Below are positions 1-8,879 of a stretch of 64,000 nt of DNA, piece by piece. The notes beneath the pieces are model-generated. The model saw only the letters and a program-made list of their open reading frames with translations. It made no database searches and was not told the origin of the DNA. The translations under genes and the position numbers were made by a program. This DNA is from Pseudoclavibacter endophyticus. Lineage in GTDB: Bacteria; Actinomycetota; Actinomycetes; Actinomycetales; Microbacteriaceae. Every line of letters begins with the position of its first letter. Within the stretch, counting starts at the first letter, position 1. The stretch lies in the NCBI RefSeq assembly GCF_008831085.1, contig NZ_WBJY01000004.1:310001-374000 (forward strand), given 5' to 3'.

Positions 1-1114
1 TGATGCGCTCCCAGTCGATCGGCTGCCCGAGTCCCGGGCCCGTGGGCGCGTGCAGTGCTCCGTTTTCGATGCGCATCGGTTCGGTAAGCCCGTACGAGAA
101 GTTGTCGAGACCGTAGACGCCCGTCGGTTGCACCGTGAGCACCTCGAACCAGCCGGCGTTCGGCGCCGAGAAGGCGACGTGCGCGCCGGCAACGTTGCCG
201 ATGGCGTTGAATCCGTCGTGCAGCTCGAATCCGAGGCGGAACACTTCGGCGGTGCGCGCGATCTTCGTGAGGGCGGTGATGCCACCCTTGAAGAACACGT
301 CGCCGCGCAGATAGTCGGTGGCCTGGTGCGTCACCCACTGCGCGTAGTTGTAGGGGCCGCCCGGGGTCATCTCGGTCGCGAGCAGCGGGATGCGCAGGTG
401 CCGCCGCAGCCGCTCGTACCCCGCGATGTCGTCCGGCGGCAGCGGATCTTCGAACCACGTGTACTCGAGGTCCTCGAGCAACCGGCCGACGCGCAGCGCC
501 TCCTCGAAGCTGTAGACGAAGGGGGAGTCGGCCATGAGAGCCATGTCCGGACCGACGGCCTCGCGCACGGCGCGATAGGCCGCGAGGTCGGCCTCGACGG
601 GCACGTCGCGGCCATACATCGTGCGCCCCTGCACCGGCGGGTGGAGCTTGTAGCCGGTGAACCCGAGCTCTCGGTAGTGCAGCGCCTCCTCGGCGTAGTC
701 CTCCGGTCGTTCGTGCACCCACGATGAGATGTACACGGGGAGGGACGTCTTCGCCGTTCCGAGCATCCGGTGCACCGGCAGCCCGGCGACCTTCCCGACG
801 ATGTCCCACAGCGCCACGTCGACGGCGCCGATCACGACCGAGCCCAGCGTGCGCTCCTGGCGCCACAGACGCTGCCAGACGATGCCGGTGTCGAGGGCGT
901 CGAGCCCGATGAGCTGGCCGCGCACGTTCTCGGCGAGCACGCGTGCCGCGTGGTCGGGGACCGAGCCGGCTCCGCTGAAGAAGGTGTGCCCCTCGACGCC
1001 GCCGTCGGTCGCGATCGTGAGCACGCCGAAGGTGCCGGAACCCGGCTTGTCCGGCAGGAACGGCTGCTCGCTCCGGTGGACGGCGATGCGCACATCGGTG
1101 ATGGTCGTGTTCAT
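1..1114 (-). CDS. Enolase-superfamily enzyme (mandelate racemase / muconate lactonizing type), partial
   Basis: Probable acid-sugar dehydratase, racemase or lactonizing enzyme that abstracts a proton alpha to a carboxylate with Mg2+ in the cytosol. The reading frame is open for 371 codons from ATG 1114 and runs off the window start, so the C-terminus is missing. The barrel domain shows the expected catalytic Lys (GYKLH, K156), three metal ligands (MADSP D196, FEDP E222, ATEM E248) and a late His-Asp pair (ELHDG, around residue 299). A GGGGAGG ribosome-binding site lies just upstream of the ATG. It is transcribed in the same direction as the LysR gene upstream of it and probably belongs to the adjacent catabolic cluster. 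The substrate cannot be read from these residues. Family confidence is high, function low. Confidence 0.88.
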   Translation of the reverse strand, partial: MNTTITDVRIAVHRSEQPFLPDKPGSGTFGVLTIATDGGVEGHTFFSGAGSVPDHAARVLAENVRGQLIGLDALDTGIVWQRLWRQERTLGSVVIGAVDVALWDIVGKVAGLPVHRMLGTAKTSLPVYISSWVHERPEDYAEEALHYRELGFTGYKLHPPVQGRTMYGRDVPVEADLAAYRAVREAVGPDMALMADSPFVYSFEEALRVGRLLEDLEYTWFEDPLPPDDIAGYERLRRHLRIPLLATEMTPGGPYNYAQWVTHQATDYLRGDVFFKGGITALTKIARTAEVFRLGFELHDGFNAIGNVAGAHVAFSAPNAGWFEVLTVQPTGVYGLDNFSYGLTEPMRIENGALHAPTGPGLGQPIDWERI

Positions 1115-1269
1115 GAATTGCCTCCCCGGGCACGCTTCCTTGCGCGCCGCGCAGGCCGGGCCGCTCGGCCCCGCCACGTCACGCTCCATCGTGGCCCCAC
1201 TCCAAGGCAAAGCAAATGAGGAAAAGCTTGCACCCAACCACTAGTTTCTTGTCAGGAAGGAGTGCGGCG

Positions 1270-2205
1270 CTACAGCGAGATGCCCAGCCCGCCCTCATGT
1301 ACAAGGCCCCGGGCGACGTCGAGCAGGGCGCGCACGCCGGGATGTTGCCACTGCCCGGCCGGGCGGATCATGACGAGCGACGACCCGGCGATGGGCGGGT
1401 CGAGGGCGACGCGGGCGAGGGGCAGGCCCTCGTAGCTCGCTCCGGCCGGCATGGGGTTCATGATGAGCGAGTACCCCATGCCCCGGGCCACGAGGGCCCG
1501 CATGAGCTCGAAGTCCGAGGTGCGGTAGCGCACCTTCGCCGCCGGGTGCAGCTTGCCGAGGGCCGGCTCGGAGAAGGCGCGCTGGGGGTTCGACTCGTAG
1601 AGCACCATGGGTTCCTCGATGAGCTCGGCGATCGACACGTGCTTGCGCCCCGCGAGTGGGTGGTCGGCCGCGAGCACCACGTGGAGCTGCGTGCGGTACA
1701 GGTCTTCGGCAACGAGGCCCTCCGGCATGTTGCCAGTACGGCTGAACACGTTGTAACTGAAGAAGCAGTGCAGGTCGCCCGCGAGCATTCGCTCGACGAG
1801 ATCGAGCACCTTGCCGGTGGTGAACTCGACCTTGGTTTCGGGGTGCGAGCGCTGGAACGCCGTCAGCAGACCCGGCAGGATTGCCGGTGACACCGGGCCG
1901 AAGACACCGATGCTGAGTGGCCCCGCGTGCGCGTCCGGGGCGTGCCTGTGGGTGCGAACGAGGTCGTCGGCCGCGCGCACGAGGCGTTTGGCCTCGCGGT
2001 AGAACTGGTGCCCCGCCGGGGTGAGCGAAACGCCTCGTGGGCGGGCGCGAACGCAGAGGCGCGTGCCGAGCACCGACTCAAGCGCCGTGATGGCCGAGCT
2101 GACGGCGGTCGCCGCGACGTGGCGCGACCTCGCCGCCTCGGCGATCGAGCCGAGTTCGGCGACGGCGCAGAAGTGTCTGAGCTGCACGAGCGAGAACTCG
2201 GTCAT
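1270..2205 (-). CDS. LysR-family transcriptional regulator
   Basis: DNA-binding regulator, probably controlling the divergent catabolic operon that begins 138 bp away. Residues 1-60 form the LysR winged helix-turn-helix (QLRHFCAVAELGSIAEAA followed by SSAITALESVLG). The remainder is a periplasmic-binding-protein-like effector domain, typical for a protein of about 311 residues. I place the start at ATG 2205 because GGAG lies six bases before it; an in-frame ATG at 2217 overlaps that ribosome-binding site and is less likely. Divergent placement from a target operon is the usual LysR arrangement. The inducer is unknown, but a substrate or intermediate of the pathway is the likely ligand. Confidence 0.9.
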   Translation of the reverse strand: MTEFSLVQLRHFCAVAELGSIAEAARSRHVAATAVSSAITALESVLGTRLCVRARPRGVSLTPAGHQFYREAKRLVRAADDLVRTHRHAPDAHAGPLSIGVFGPVSPAILPGLLTAFQRSHPETKVEFTTGKVLDLVERMLAGDLHCFFSYNVFSRTGNMPEGLVAEDLYRTQLHVVLAADHPLAGRKHVSIAELIEEPMVLYESNPQRAFSEPALGKLHPAAKVRYRTSDFELMRALVARGMGYSLIMNPMPAGASYEGLPLARVALDPPIAGSSLVMIRPAGQWQHPGVRALLDVARGLVHEGGLGISL

Positions 2206-2343
2206 GGCAATCTCCATTTACTAGATCTTGAGGCACGAATTTCTCTATTTTACATCTTCCATTCCTGTTGACACGATGGAGCCACGTCAAGGTCGACGTA
2301 ACAGCTGGGCGACGAGGCCCACGAATCGAGAGACGGTGACGCC
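2206..2343. promoter_or_regulatory. Divergent LysR / catabolic operon control region
   Basis: This 138-bp gap between the two divergent start codons is visibly AT-richer than its surroundings, notably 2234-2265. A perfect -35 hexamer TTGACA is at 2268-2273 on the plus strand, although no good -10 follows at 17 bp. TAAAAT reads on the minus strand at 2252-2247. The site is the natural place for LysR operators, but I could not assign a single convincing T-N11-A box. Confidence 0.45.
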
Positions 2344-3309
2344 GTGCTGAAAGTGCTCTTCTGGTCGCCAACAGTGTTCGCCCGCGAGGCGACGCTCGAC
2401 GCGCTCGACGCCGTCGAGGGCATCGAGACGGAGATCGTGCAAGAGATCGACGACTGCGTCGCGGGAATCGCGAGCGCCGACGTGCTCGTGCTCGGGGATG
2501 CCCCGCCGCACGACGCCCGCAGGGTCGTCGAGGCGATCGCCGTGAGTGACGGCCGGTTGCGGGCGATGCACTTCGTCTCGGCGGGACGCGAGGGCTTCGA
2601 ATCGGTCGGCTTCCCGGCTGGCGTCGAGGTGACCGGGCCGACGGGCGCGAACGCACCGACGGTCGCCGAGCACGCGGTCGCCCTCACGCTCGCCGTCATG
2701 CGGCAGATCGGCCGCATCGCCGTGAACACGAGCCAGGGCGCGTGGGACCGCTCACTCGTCCGCAAGCTCCGCTCGCTCGAGGGGCAGACGGCGCTCATCG
2801 TCGGCCTCGGCCACATCGGCCGGGAGGTGGCCATTCGCCTGCGGGCTTTCGGCGTACACACGATCGGCCTGCAGCGGCGAGCCCGCCCCGACGCGAGCGT
2901 CAACGAGCTCGGCAACATCGCCGACCTCGACGACTACCTGCCCCGCGCCGATGTCGTCATCATCTCGGCCGCGCTCACGGCCGAGACGGCCGGACTCTTC
3001 GGCGCCGAGCGTTTCGCGGCGCTCCCCGATACGGCGGTCGTCATCAACGTCGCGCGCGGCGGCCTCGTCGACACCGACGCCCTCGCGGCCGCGCTCGGCG
3101 CCGGCCAGCTCGCAGGCGCCGGCGTCGACGTGACCGACCCGGAGCCGCTGCCAGAGGGACATCCGCTGTGGACCGCGCCCGGCGTCGTCATCTCACCGCA
3201 CATCGCGGGCGGCGGCAGCCCGGCGTCCATGGCCAGGATCGGCGAGAGCGTGGCCGCGTGCGTGCGCGGCCTGCAGGATCGGAAGGAGGCGGGCGCACAT
3301 GTCGGATGA
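2344..3309 (+). CDS. D-isomer-specific 2-hydroxyacid dehydrogenase
   Basis: NAD(P)-dependent reduction of a 2-oxoacid, or oxidation of a 2-hydroxyacid, in the cytosol. The 321-residue protein has the Rossmann motif GLGHIG at residues 154-159 and the complete catalytic triad of the family: Arg in NVARGG (R238), Glu in DPEPLP (E267) and His in SPHIAGG (H286). It starts with GTG at 2344. Its stop overlaps the next start by 11 bp, so it is the first gene of the long plus-strand catabolic operon. It could be a hydroxypyruvate/glyoxylate reductase-like enzyme, but its position next to a flavin monooxygenase and MmgE/PrpD proteins suggests a pathway-specific 2-oxoacid instead. Confidence 0.88.
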   Translation: MLKVLFWSPTVFAREATLDALDAVEGIETEIVQEIDDCVAGIASADVLVLGDAPPHDARRVVEAIAVSDGRLRAMHFVSAGREGFESVGFPAGVEVTGPTGANAPTVAEHAVALTLAVMRQIGRIAVNTSQGAWDRSLVRKLRSLEGQTALIVGLGHIGREVAIRLRAFGVHTIGLQRRARPDASVNELGNIADLDDYLPRADVVIISAALTAETAGLFGAERFAALPDTAVVINVARGGLVDTDALAAALGAGQLAGAGVDVTDPEPLPEGHPLWTAPGVVISPHIAGGGSPASMARIGESVAACVRGLQDRKEAGAHVG

Positions 3310-4624
3310 CCTGCGACGTCGGCACCTCGTGCTGACGATGTTCATGCACCCGGCCGGCTACCACAACTACAGCTGGCGCGGCCAGGACAGCCGGGCCGAG
3401 GAGTGGGGCGAGCTCGACCTCATCGTCGACCTTGCGACACAGGCCGAGGCGGCGAAGCTCGACGCCGTGTTCTTCGCCGACACGGTGTCGCCCGGTCCGC
3501 TGCTCCGCGGCGACACGAAGGTCGGTGGCTACTACGAACCCATCACGTCGCTGTCGGCCCTCGCGTCGGTCACGAAGCACATCGGCCTGATCGGCACGGG
3601 CTCGACGACGTTCTCGCACCCGACCACGCTCGCGCGCCAGTTCGCCGGACTCGACACGCTGAGTGGCGGGCGCGCGGGTTGGAACATCGTCACGTCGTTC
3701 CTCGGCAACGAGCAGTACGGCCTCACCGACATGCCGGATGCCGCGGAGCGGTACCGCAGGGCCCATGAGTTCGTCGACATCGCGCGGCGACTCTGGACCA
3801 GCTGGGACGACGACGCGGTCATCGCCGACCGCGAGTCGGCCTGGTGGATCGACCCGACGAAGATCCGCGCGATCGATCACGAGGGCGAGAACTTCACCGT
3901 GAAGGGCCCGTTGAACATGCGCCGTTCGCCGCAGGGCGGTCCCGTGCTCGTGCAGGCGGGCTCGTCGGGCCCCGGCGTCGACCTCGGCGCCACCTACGCC
4001 GACCTCATCTACACGGCGCAGCCGATGCGCGATTCGGCCGTCGAGTTCTACGCGAACTACAAGGACACCGTCGAGTCGAAGGGCCGTGCGCGCGACGAGG
4101 TCGCCATCCTGCCCGGCATCCTGCCGATCATCGGTCGAACCGAGGCGGAGGCGCAGGAGTTCCTCGACGAGCTCACGTCGCTCGTCGACATCGAGCACGG
4201 TCGCCGACAGCTCGCCGAGTCGCTCGGCTTCCCGCTCGACGACCTCGACGCCGACGAGCCGATCCCCGCGGAACGCTTCGAGCGGGGCACGGCGACCACG
4301 AGCCGCTACGAGATCTTCCGGCGCCGCTCGGTCGAGCAGGGCTACACGCTCCGCGAGCTCATCGTCGAGTCGTCGCGCGCGAGCGGTCATCTGTGGGCCG
4401 TCGGCTCGGCGTCGCGCATCGCCGATCAGATGACCGACTGGTTCGAGTCGCGCGCCTGCGACGGCTTCAGCCTCAACGCCCCCTCGATCCCCGAGGGCTA
4501 CCGCCGAATCTGCGAACTGCTCGTGCCCGAGCTGCAGGAGCGCGGCCTCTTCCGCGAAGACTACGAGGGCGGCACCCTTCGCCAGGCCATCGACGCGGGC
4601 CGCAGGCAGCCGATCGGCATCTGA
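3299..4624 (+). CDS. NtaA/SnaA/DszA-family FMN-dependent monooxygenase
   Basis: Class C flavin monooxygenase with a luciferase-like TIM barrel. The family uses FMNH2 from a separate reductase to oxidise substrates such as nitrilotriacetate, dibenzothiophene sulfone, pristinamycin and pyrimidines. The start region (LVLTMFMHPAGYHNYSWR), FFADTVSP and the HPTTLARQFAGLDTLSGGR block are characteristic, and the length of 441 residues is normal. It overlaps the preceding dehydrogenase by 11 bp. No flavin reductase gene is seen in the window, so the reductant must come from elsewhere. This is likely the oxygenase that opens or dealkylates the pathway substrate, which I infer from context only. Confidence 0.9.
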   Translation: MSDDLRRRHLVLTMFMHPAGYHNYSWRGQDSRAEEWGELDLIVDLATQAEAAKLDAVFFADTVSPGPLLRGDTKVGGYYEPITSLSALASVTKHIGLIGTGSTTFSHPTTLARQFAGLDTLSGGRAGWNIVTSFLGNEQYGLTDMPDAAERYRRAHEFVDIARRLWTSWDDDAVIADRESAWWIDPTKIRAIDHEGENFTVKGPLNMRRSPQGGPVLVQAGSSGPGVDLGATYADLIYTAQPMRDSAVEFYANYKDTVESKGRARDEVAILPGILPIIGRTEAEAQEFLDELTSLVDIEHGRRQLAESLGFPLDDLDADEPIPAERFERGTATTSRYEIFRRRSVEQGYTLRELIVESSRASGHLWAVGSASRIADQMTDWFESRACDGFSLNAPSIPEGYRRICELLVPELQERGLFREDYEGGTLRQAIDAGRRQPIGI

Positions 4625-4689
4625 CCGCCGTCGCCGTGCGACCGCCGGCACCGAAAACACGCTCAACGACGAGTGAGGAGACAAGTTTC

Positions 4690-6288
4690 ATGACTGACTG
4701 GGATTACATCGTTGTCGGTGGCGGCACGGCTGGCGCGATCCTCGCCGCCCGCCTCACCGAGGACCCGGCTTCGAACGTGCTCGTGCTCGAGGCGGGACCG
4801 GACTACCGTTCGGCCGACACCCCGACGCAGTTCCACGACCGAAACCTTGGCCGCGGCCTGGCGTTGCAGCCACCCCGGGAGGAGCAGAACCCGGAGTTCT
4901 TCTTCTCGGGCATCACGGCGCGGCGCACCCCCGAGCAGGCGGTGTTCCCGTACCGGCGCGGCCGTGGGCTCGGCGGCAGCTCGACGATCAACGGGCTCTG
5001 CGCGATCCGCGGCGTGCCCGACGACTTCGCGCTCTGGCAGCAGATGGGTGCTGACGGCTGGGGGTACGACGACCTGCTCCCGTCGTTCCGGGCGAGCGAG
5101 ACCGATGCGCAGTTCCCCGGCAGCCCCTGGCACGGCCACAACGGGCCCATCCCGGTGTACCGCGAGCCCGAGTCGGGTTGGGGCGGCACCGACATCGCGC
5201 TGCGCGACGCGGCACTCGCCGCGGGCTATGGCTGGCACGATGACCACAACGCCCCGACGGGCACGGGAGCGACGACGTTCGCCATGAACATCCGCGACGG
5301 CAAGCGCGTCTCGACCAACGACGCCTACCTCGACCCGGCCCGTGACCGCGCGAACCTCACCGTCGTCGGCGGCGCGCACGTCGACCGCGTGCTGTTCGAC
5401 GGGATGCGGGCGGTCGGTCTCCGGCTCGCCGACGGCGCCGAGCACCGGGTCGCGGCGGGCGGCGAGGTGCTGCTGTGCGCCGGTGCTATCCACTCGCCCG
5501 CCATCCTGCTGCGCTCCGGCATCGGTCCGGAGGCCGAGCTCCAGCGGTTGGGCGCCGAGCGCACCGCGATCCTGCCCGTCGGCGAGGGTCACCAGGACCA
5601 CGCCGTCGTCTTCATCGAGGTTCCCGTCGACCCCTCCTCGCAGCAGTGCGTGGGCAACCGGCCGACGAACGTGGTCGTCCGGTACTCATCGGGCCTCGCG
5701 GGTGCCCACGAGAACGACATGATGCTCATGGCCAGCAACCACAACTACTGGTTCGGCCTGCCGACGGCTGGCGTCGCGGTGCAGCTCAATCAGGCGTTCT
5801 CGCGCGGCGAATTCCGCCTGCCGAGCCTCGACCCCTTCGCCGACCCGCACCTTGAGATGCACCTCCTCGGTGACGAACGCGACCTCGTGCGCATGCGCGA
5901 CGGCGTCGATCGCATTCGGGCGCTCCTCGAGCATCCGGCGATGAAACGTCTCGCGACCGGCCCCGCCGTCCTCCCCGAAGACGCGTCGTTGCGGCACGCC
6001 GTGAAAGACGTCATGCACGCCTGCTCGACGGCCCGCATGGGCGCCCCGGGAGACCCAGAGGCGGTCGTGGATTCCGAGTGCCGCGTCCTTGGCATCGATG
6101 GCCTGCGCGTCGTCGACGCCTCGATCATGCCGACCACCGTGAGCGCGAACCTCTTCCTCACGGTCGTCGCCATCGCCGAGCGCATGGCCGAGCGGCTCAC
6201 GGGCCGATCACACGCGCCGGCGTCCACCGGCGAGGCCCGCGCTGACCAGCCGGCCGAGCACCGTACGCACGAGAGGAGCGTCGCATGA
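4690..6288 (+). CDS. GMC-family FAD-dependent alcohol oxidoreductase
   Basis: Flavoprotein that oxidises a primary alcohol to an aldehyde (choline dehydrogenase / alcohol oxidase group). The ADP-binding motif is at the very N-terminus (YIVVGGGTAGAILAARL), followed by RGRGLGGSSTING and a C-terminal HACSTARMG/VVDASIMPT region. At 532 residues it has the normal length. The ATG at 4690 is chosen because GAGGAG lies nine bases upstream and the protein then starts directly at the flavin-binding strand; the frame stays open far upstream but without family similarity. It overlaps the aldehyde dehydrogenase gene by 4 bp (ATGA), so alcohol-to-aldehyde-to-acid oxidation is probably coupled. Confidence 0.92.
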   Translation: MTDWDYIVVGGGTAGAILAARLTEDPASNVLVLEAGPDYRSADTPTQFHDRNLGRGLALQPPREEQNPEFFFSGITARRTPEQAVFPYRRGRGLGGSSTINGLCAIRGVPDDFALWQQMGADGWGYDDLLPSFRASETDAQFPGSPWHGHNGPIPVYREPESGWGGTDIALRDAALAAGYGWHDDHNAPTGTGATTFAMNIRDGKRVSTNDAYLDPARDRANLTVVGGAHVDRVLFDGMRAVGLRLADGAEHRVAAGGEVLLCAGAIHSPAILLRSGIGPEAELQRLGAERTAILPVGEGHQDHAVVFIEVPVDPSSQQCVGNRPTNVVVRYSSGLAGAHENDMMLMASNHNYWFGLPTAGVAVQLNQAFSRGEFRLPSLDPFADPHLEMHLLGDERDLVRMRDGVDRIRALLEHPAMKRLATGPAVLPEDASLRHAVKDVMHACSTARMGAPGDPEAVVDSECRVLGIDGLRVVDASIMPTTVSANLFLTVVAIAERMAERLTGRSHAPASTGEARADQPAEHRTHERSVA

Positions 6289-7766
6289 CGACGACTCAGA
6301 ACACCGATCAGGCCCACCTCACCGACGAACAACGCCTGCAGCAGGTGCGCGAGGTCGTCGCCGACCTCGGCCACCTCGTCGGCGGCCGCCTGGTGCCGGG
6401 CGACGGCACCTTCACCGTGACGGCGCCGTGGCTCGGGGCGCCGCTGGCCGAATGCCCCTCGGCAGGGATGGGCGACCTGGATGCCGCCGTCGCGGCGGCG
6501 AAGGCGGCCCAGCCCGCGTGGGCGGCCGACGAGCCGGCCCGCGTGCGCGCTCTGCACGCGATCGCGGACGCGATCGAGGCGAACGCCGAGCTGCTCGGCA
6601 CCGTGCTCGCCGCCGAAACCGGCAAGCCGATCCGCATCGCGACGGGCGAGCCCATGGGCGCCGCCGCCCACGTCCGCTACCACGCCGACGAGGTGGTGCC
6701 CACCGAGACGCTCATCGACGATGACGAGCAGACGGTGCTCGTGGTGCACGAGCCGATCGGCGTCGTCGCGGCGATCACGCCGTGGAACGGCCCGCTGCTC
6801 ATGCTGGCCAACAAGATCGCGGCGGCGCTCCGCGTCGGCAACACCGTCGTCGCGAAGCCCTCGCCCTACACGCCGCTCGCCTCGCTGCTGTTCGGTCGCA
6901 TCGTGCAGGACCTCGTGCCGCCGGGAGTCATCAACGTGCTCGCGGGCGGTGACGAGCTCGGCGTCGCGATGACGCAGCACGTCGACGTGTCGATGGTGTC
7001 GTTCACCGGCAGCATCCGCGCCGGCAAGGCGATCATGCAGCAGTCGGCCGACGGGCTCAGGCGCCTGCAGCTCGAACTGGGCGGCAACGACGCCGCAGTC
7101 GTGCTTCCCGATGTCGACGTGCAGGCGATCGCCCCGCGCATCTATCGAGGCGCCTTCGCGCTGTCTGGACAGATCTGCGCCGCCGTCAAGCGGCTCTACG
7201 TGCACGAGAGCATCGCCGAAGAACTGGTGGAAGCGCTCACGGCGATCGCGCGCACCCACACGCCGGGGACGCCGTGGGATCCGGAGACGACGATGGGACC
7301 CTCGACGACCCGGCCGCAGTTCGAGTACGTGCAGGAGCTCGTCGATGACGCGGTGGCCGCCGGCGCGACGGTCGTGACGGGCGGCAGCGCCCCCGATCGG
7401 GATGGGTTCTTCCTCGAGCCGACGATCCTCACGGGCGTCGACAACGGCATCCGCGTCGTCGACGAGGAGCAGTTCGGGCCCGTGCTGCCGGTCATGACGT
7501 TTACCGACATCGACGAGGTGCTTGAGCGCGTCAACGCGACCGACTACGGGCTCGGCGGCTCGGTGTGGACCCGCGACACCGCCCTCGCCCTCGACCTCGC
7601 CCGCCGCTTCGAGTCGGGGTCGACGTGGATCAACCGTCACCCGCACGTGGGCGCCGAGGTGCCGTTCGGCGGCGTGAAGCTCAGCGGCCTCGGCCGCGAG
7701 GGCGGGCCACGATCGTATGAGGGCTTCTCTGAACCGAGGACCATCTCGATCCTGAAGGAAAACTGA
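6285..7766 (+). CDS. Aldehyde dehydrogenase (NAD(P)+-dependent)
   Basis: Oxidises an aldehyde to a carboxylate, most likely the aldehyde made by the GMC enzyme whose gene it overlaps by 4 bp. All catalytic elements are visible in the 493-residue protein: ITPWNGP with Asn168, the NAD-binding Lys191 (VVAKPSPYTP), FTGS near 240, ELGGND with Glu264, and the nucleophile Cys298 in GQICAAVKR. The C-terminal GGVKLSGLGREGG segment is intact. The substrate is unknown. The gene is followed 61 bp later by the binding-protein gene of the ABC importer. Confidence 0.93.
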   Translation: MTTTQNTDQAHLTDEQRLQQVREVVADLGHLVGGRLVPGDGTFTVTAPWLGAPLAECPSAGMGDLDAAVAAAKAAQPAWAADEPARVRALHAIADAIEANAELLGTVLAAETGKPIRIATGEPMGAAAHVRYHADEVVPTETLIDDDEQTVLVVHEPIGVVAAITPWNGPLLMLANKIAAALRVGNTVVAKPSPYTPLASLLFGRIVQDLVPPGVINVLAGGDELGVAMTQHVDVSMVSFTGSIRAGKAIMQQSADGLRRLQLELGGNDAAVVLPDVDVQAIAPRIYRGAFALSGQICAAVKRLYVHESIAEELVEALTAIARTHTPGTPWDPETTMGPSTTRPQFEYVQELVDDAVAAGATVVTGGSAPDRDGFFLEPTILTGVDNGIRVVDEEQFGPVLPVMTFTDIDEVLERVNATDYGLGGSVWTRDTALALDLARRFESGSTWINRHPHVGAEVPFGGVKLSGLGREGGPRSYEGFSEPRTISILKEN

Positions 7767-7827
7767 CCGGTCCGCATCCCCCGCGGTCTGGCGTCAACGG
7801 GCAATGGAGCCCAGAACAGGACACATC

Positions 7828-8838
7828 ATGACCACCAACGTCACCGGCAAACTCGGCCGGGCCATCATGACCTGCCTTGCCGCGGCCTCGCTCGTGGCAC
7901 TCGCCGCGTGCGCCGGCGAATCGGCGCAGGGCGACAACACCGAGCCGGCCGCTGAGGGCGAGCCGGCGACCATCCGCCTCATCATCGGACCCGTGTTCTA
8001 CGAGCCCGTGCGCATCGCCGAGCAGGAGGGCATCTTCGAGGACTACAACCTCGACGTGCAGGTCATGGACGGCAACACGGCCTCCGAGAACGCGGCGCAG
8101 CTCATCGCCGGTCAGGCGGACATCGCCATGTCCGGCGGCGTCTCGGTGATCCAGGGCGCCGTCGAGGGGCTCGGCATCCGCGCGATCCTCGGCGCCACGA
8201 GCTCAGACCCGGAGGTGCCGACCTCCGGCATGGTCACGACCCCGGAAAGCGGCATCGAGTCGTGCGCCGACCTCGAGGGAAAGACCGTCGGCCTGCAGGG
8301 ACTCAATGAGACGACGCACCTCGGAACGCTCCTCTGCGCGCAGGAGGCAGGCATCGACCCGTCGACCATTACGTTCGTGCAGCTGCCGCTGCCGAACCTG
8401 AATGACGCCGTCATGACGGGTGAGATCGACGCCGCGTACACGATCGGCGCGTTCTACGGCGCCGGCCTCGAGGCGGGCCTCATCGAGTTCGCCACGCCGA
8501 GCAACGACGTGCTGGCCTACGGGCCCAGCGTCGTCTACGCGGCCTCCGACGACTACGTCGAGCAGAACGGCGACGCCGTCGAGCGCTTCCAGCAGGCCAT
8601 GGTCGAGGCCCACGAGCTCGGCATCGCCGACAACTTCGCCAAGATCCGCGACGTGCAGCGCGAATACTCGCAGCTCGACCCCGACTTCATCGCGAACTCC
8701 ATCATTGCTGGCTACCAGACCGACCTCTACGAGTCCGGCTTGCAGCGGACCCTCGACGGGATGTTCGAGTTCGGGTTCATCTCCCGCGCCGTCGAGATCG
8801 ACGAGGTCGTCTCGCCGGTCGCGCCCCTCGTGCCCTGA
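7828..8838 (+). CDS. NMT1/THI5-like ABC transporter substrate-binding lipoprotein
   Basis: Extracytoplasmic lipoprotein that captures the substrate for the importer encoded by the next three genes. A signal peptide ends in the lipobox LAAC about 29 residues after the chosen ATG at 7828. The mature part begins with an acidic linker and then shows the SsuA/ThiY/TauA-like fold (IRLIIGPVFYEPVRIAEQEG, GQADIAMSG, ADLEGKTVGLQG). Related systems take up sulfonates, pyrimidines such as thiamine precursors, and aromatic acids. An ATG at 7804 is also in frame, but it would add eight residues before the signal peptide. Confidence 0.9.
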   Translation: MTTNVTGKLGRAIMTCLAAASLVALAACAGESAQGDNTEPAAEGEPATIRLIIGPVFYEPVRIAEQEGIFEDYNLDVQVMDGNTASENAAQLIAGQADIAMSGGVSVIQGAVEGLGIRAILGATSSDPEVPTSGMVTTPESGIESCADLEGKTVGLQGLNETTHLGTLLCAQEAGIDPSTITFVQLPLPNLNDAVMTGEIDAAYTIGAFYGAGLEAGLIEFATPSNDVLAYGPSVVYAASDDYVEQNGDAVERFQQAMVEAHELGIADNFAKIRDVQREYSQLDPDFIANSIIAGYQTDLYESGLQRTLDGMFEFGFISRAVEIDEVVSPVAPLVP

Positions 8839-8879
8839 CCGGACCGGTGACGCGAAACACAGAGACGAGGAAGGACGAC

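Noticed and set aside
3188..4684. 498-codon minus-strand frame opposite the flavin monooxygenase
   Set aside because: Antisense shadow; the plus-strand protein has full family similarity.
5790..7646. 618-codon minus-strand frame opposite the GMC and aldehyde dehydrogenase genes
   Set aside because: Arg/His/Asp-rich composition without domains, antisense to two well-supported enzymes.
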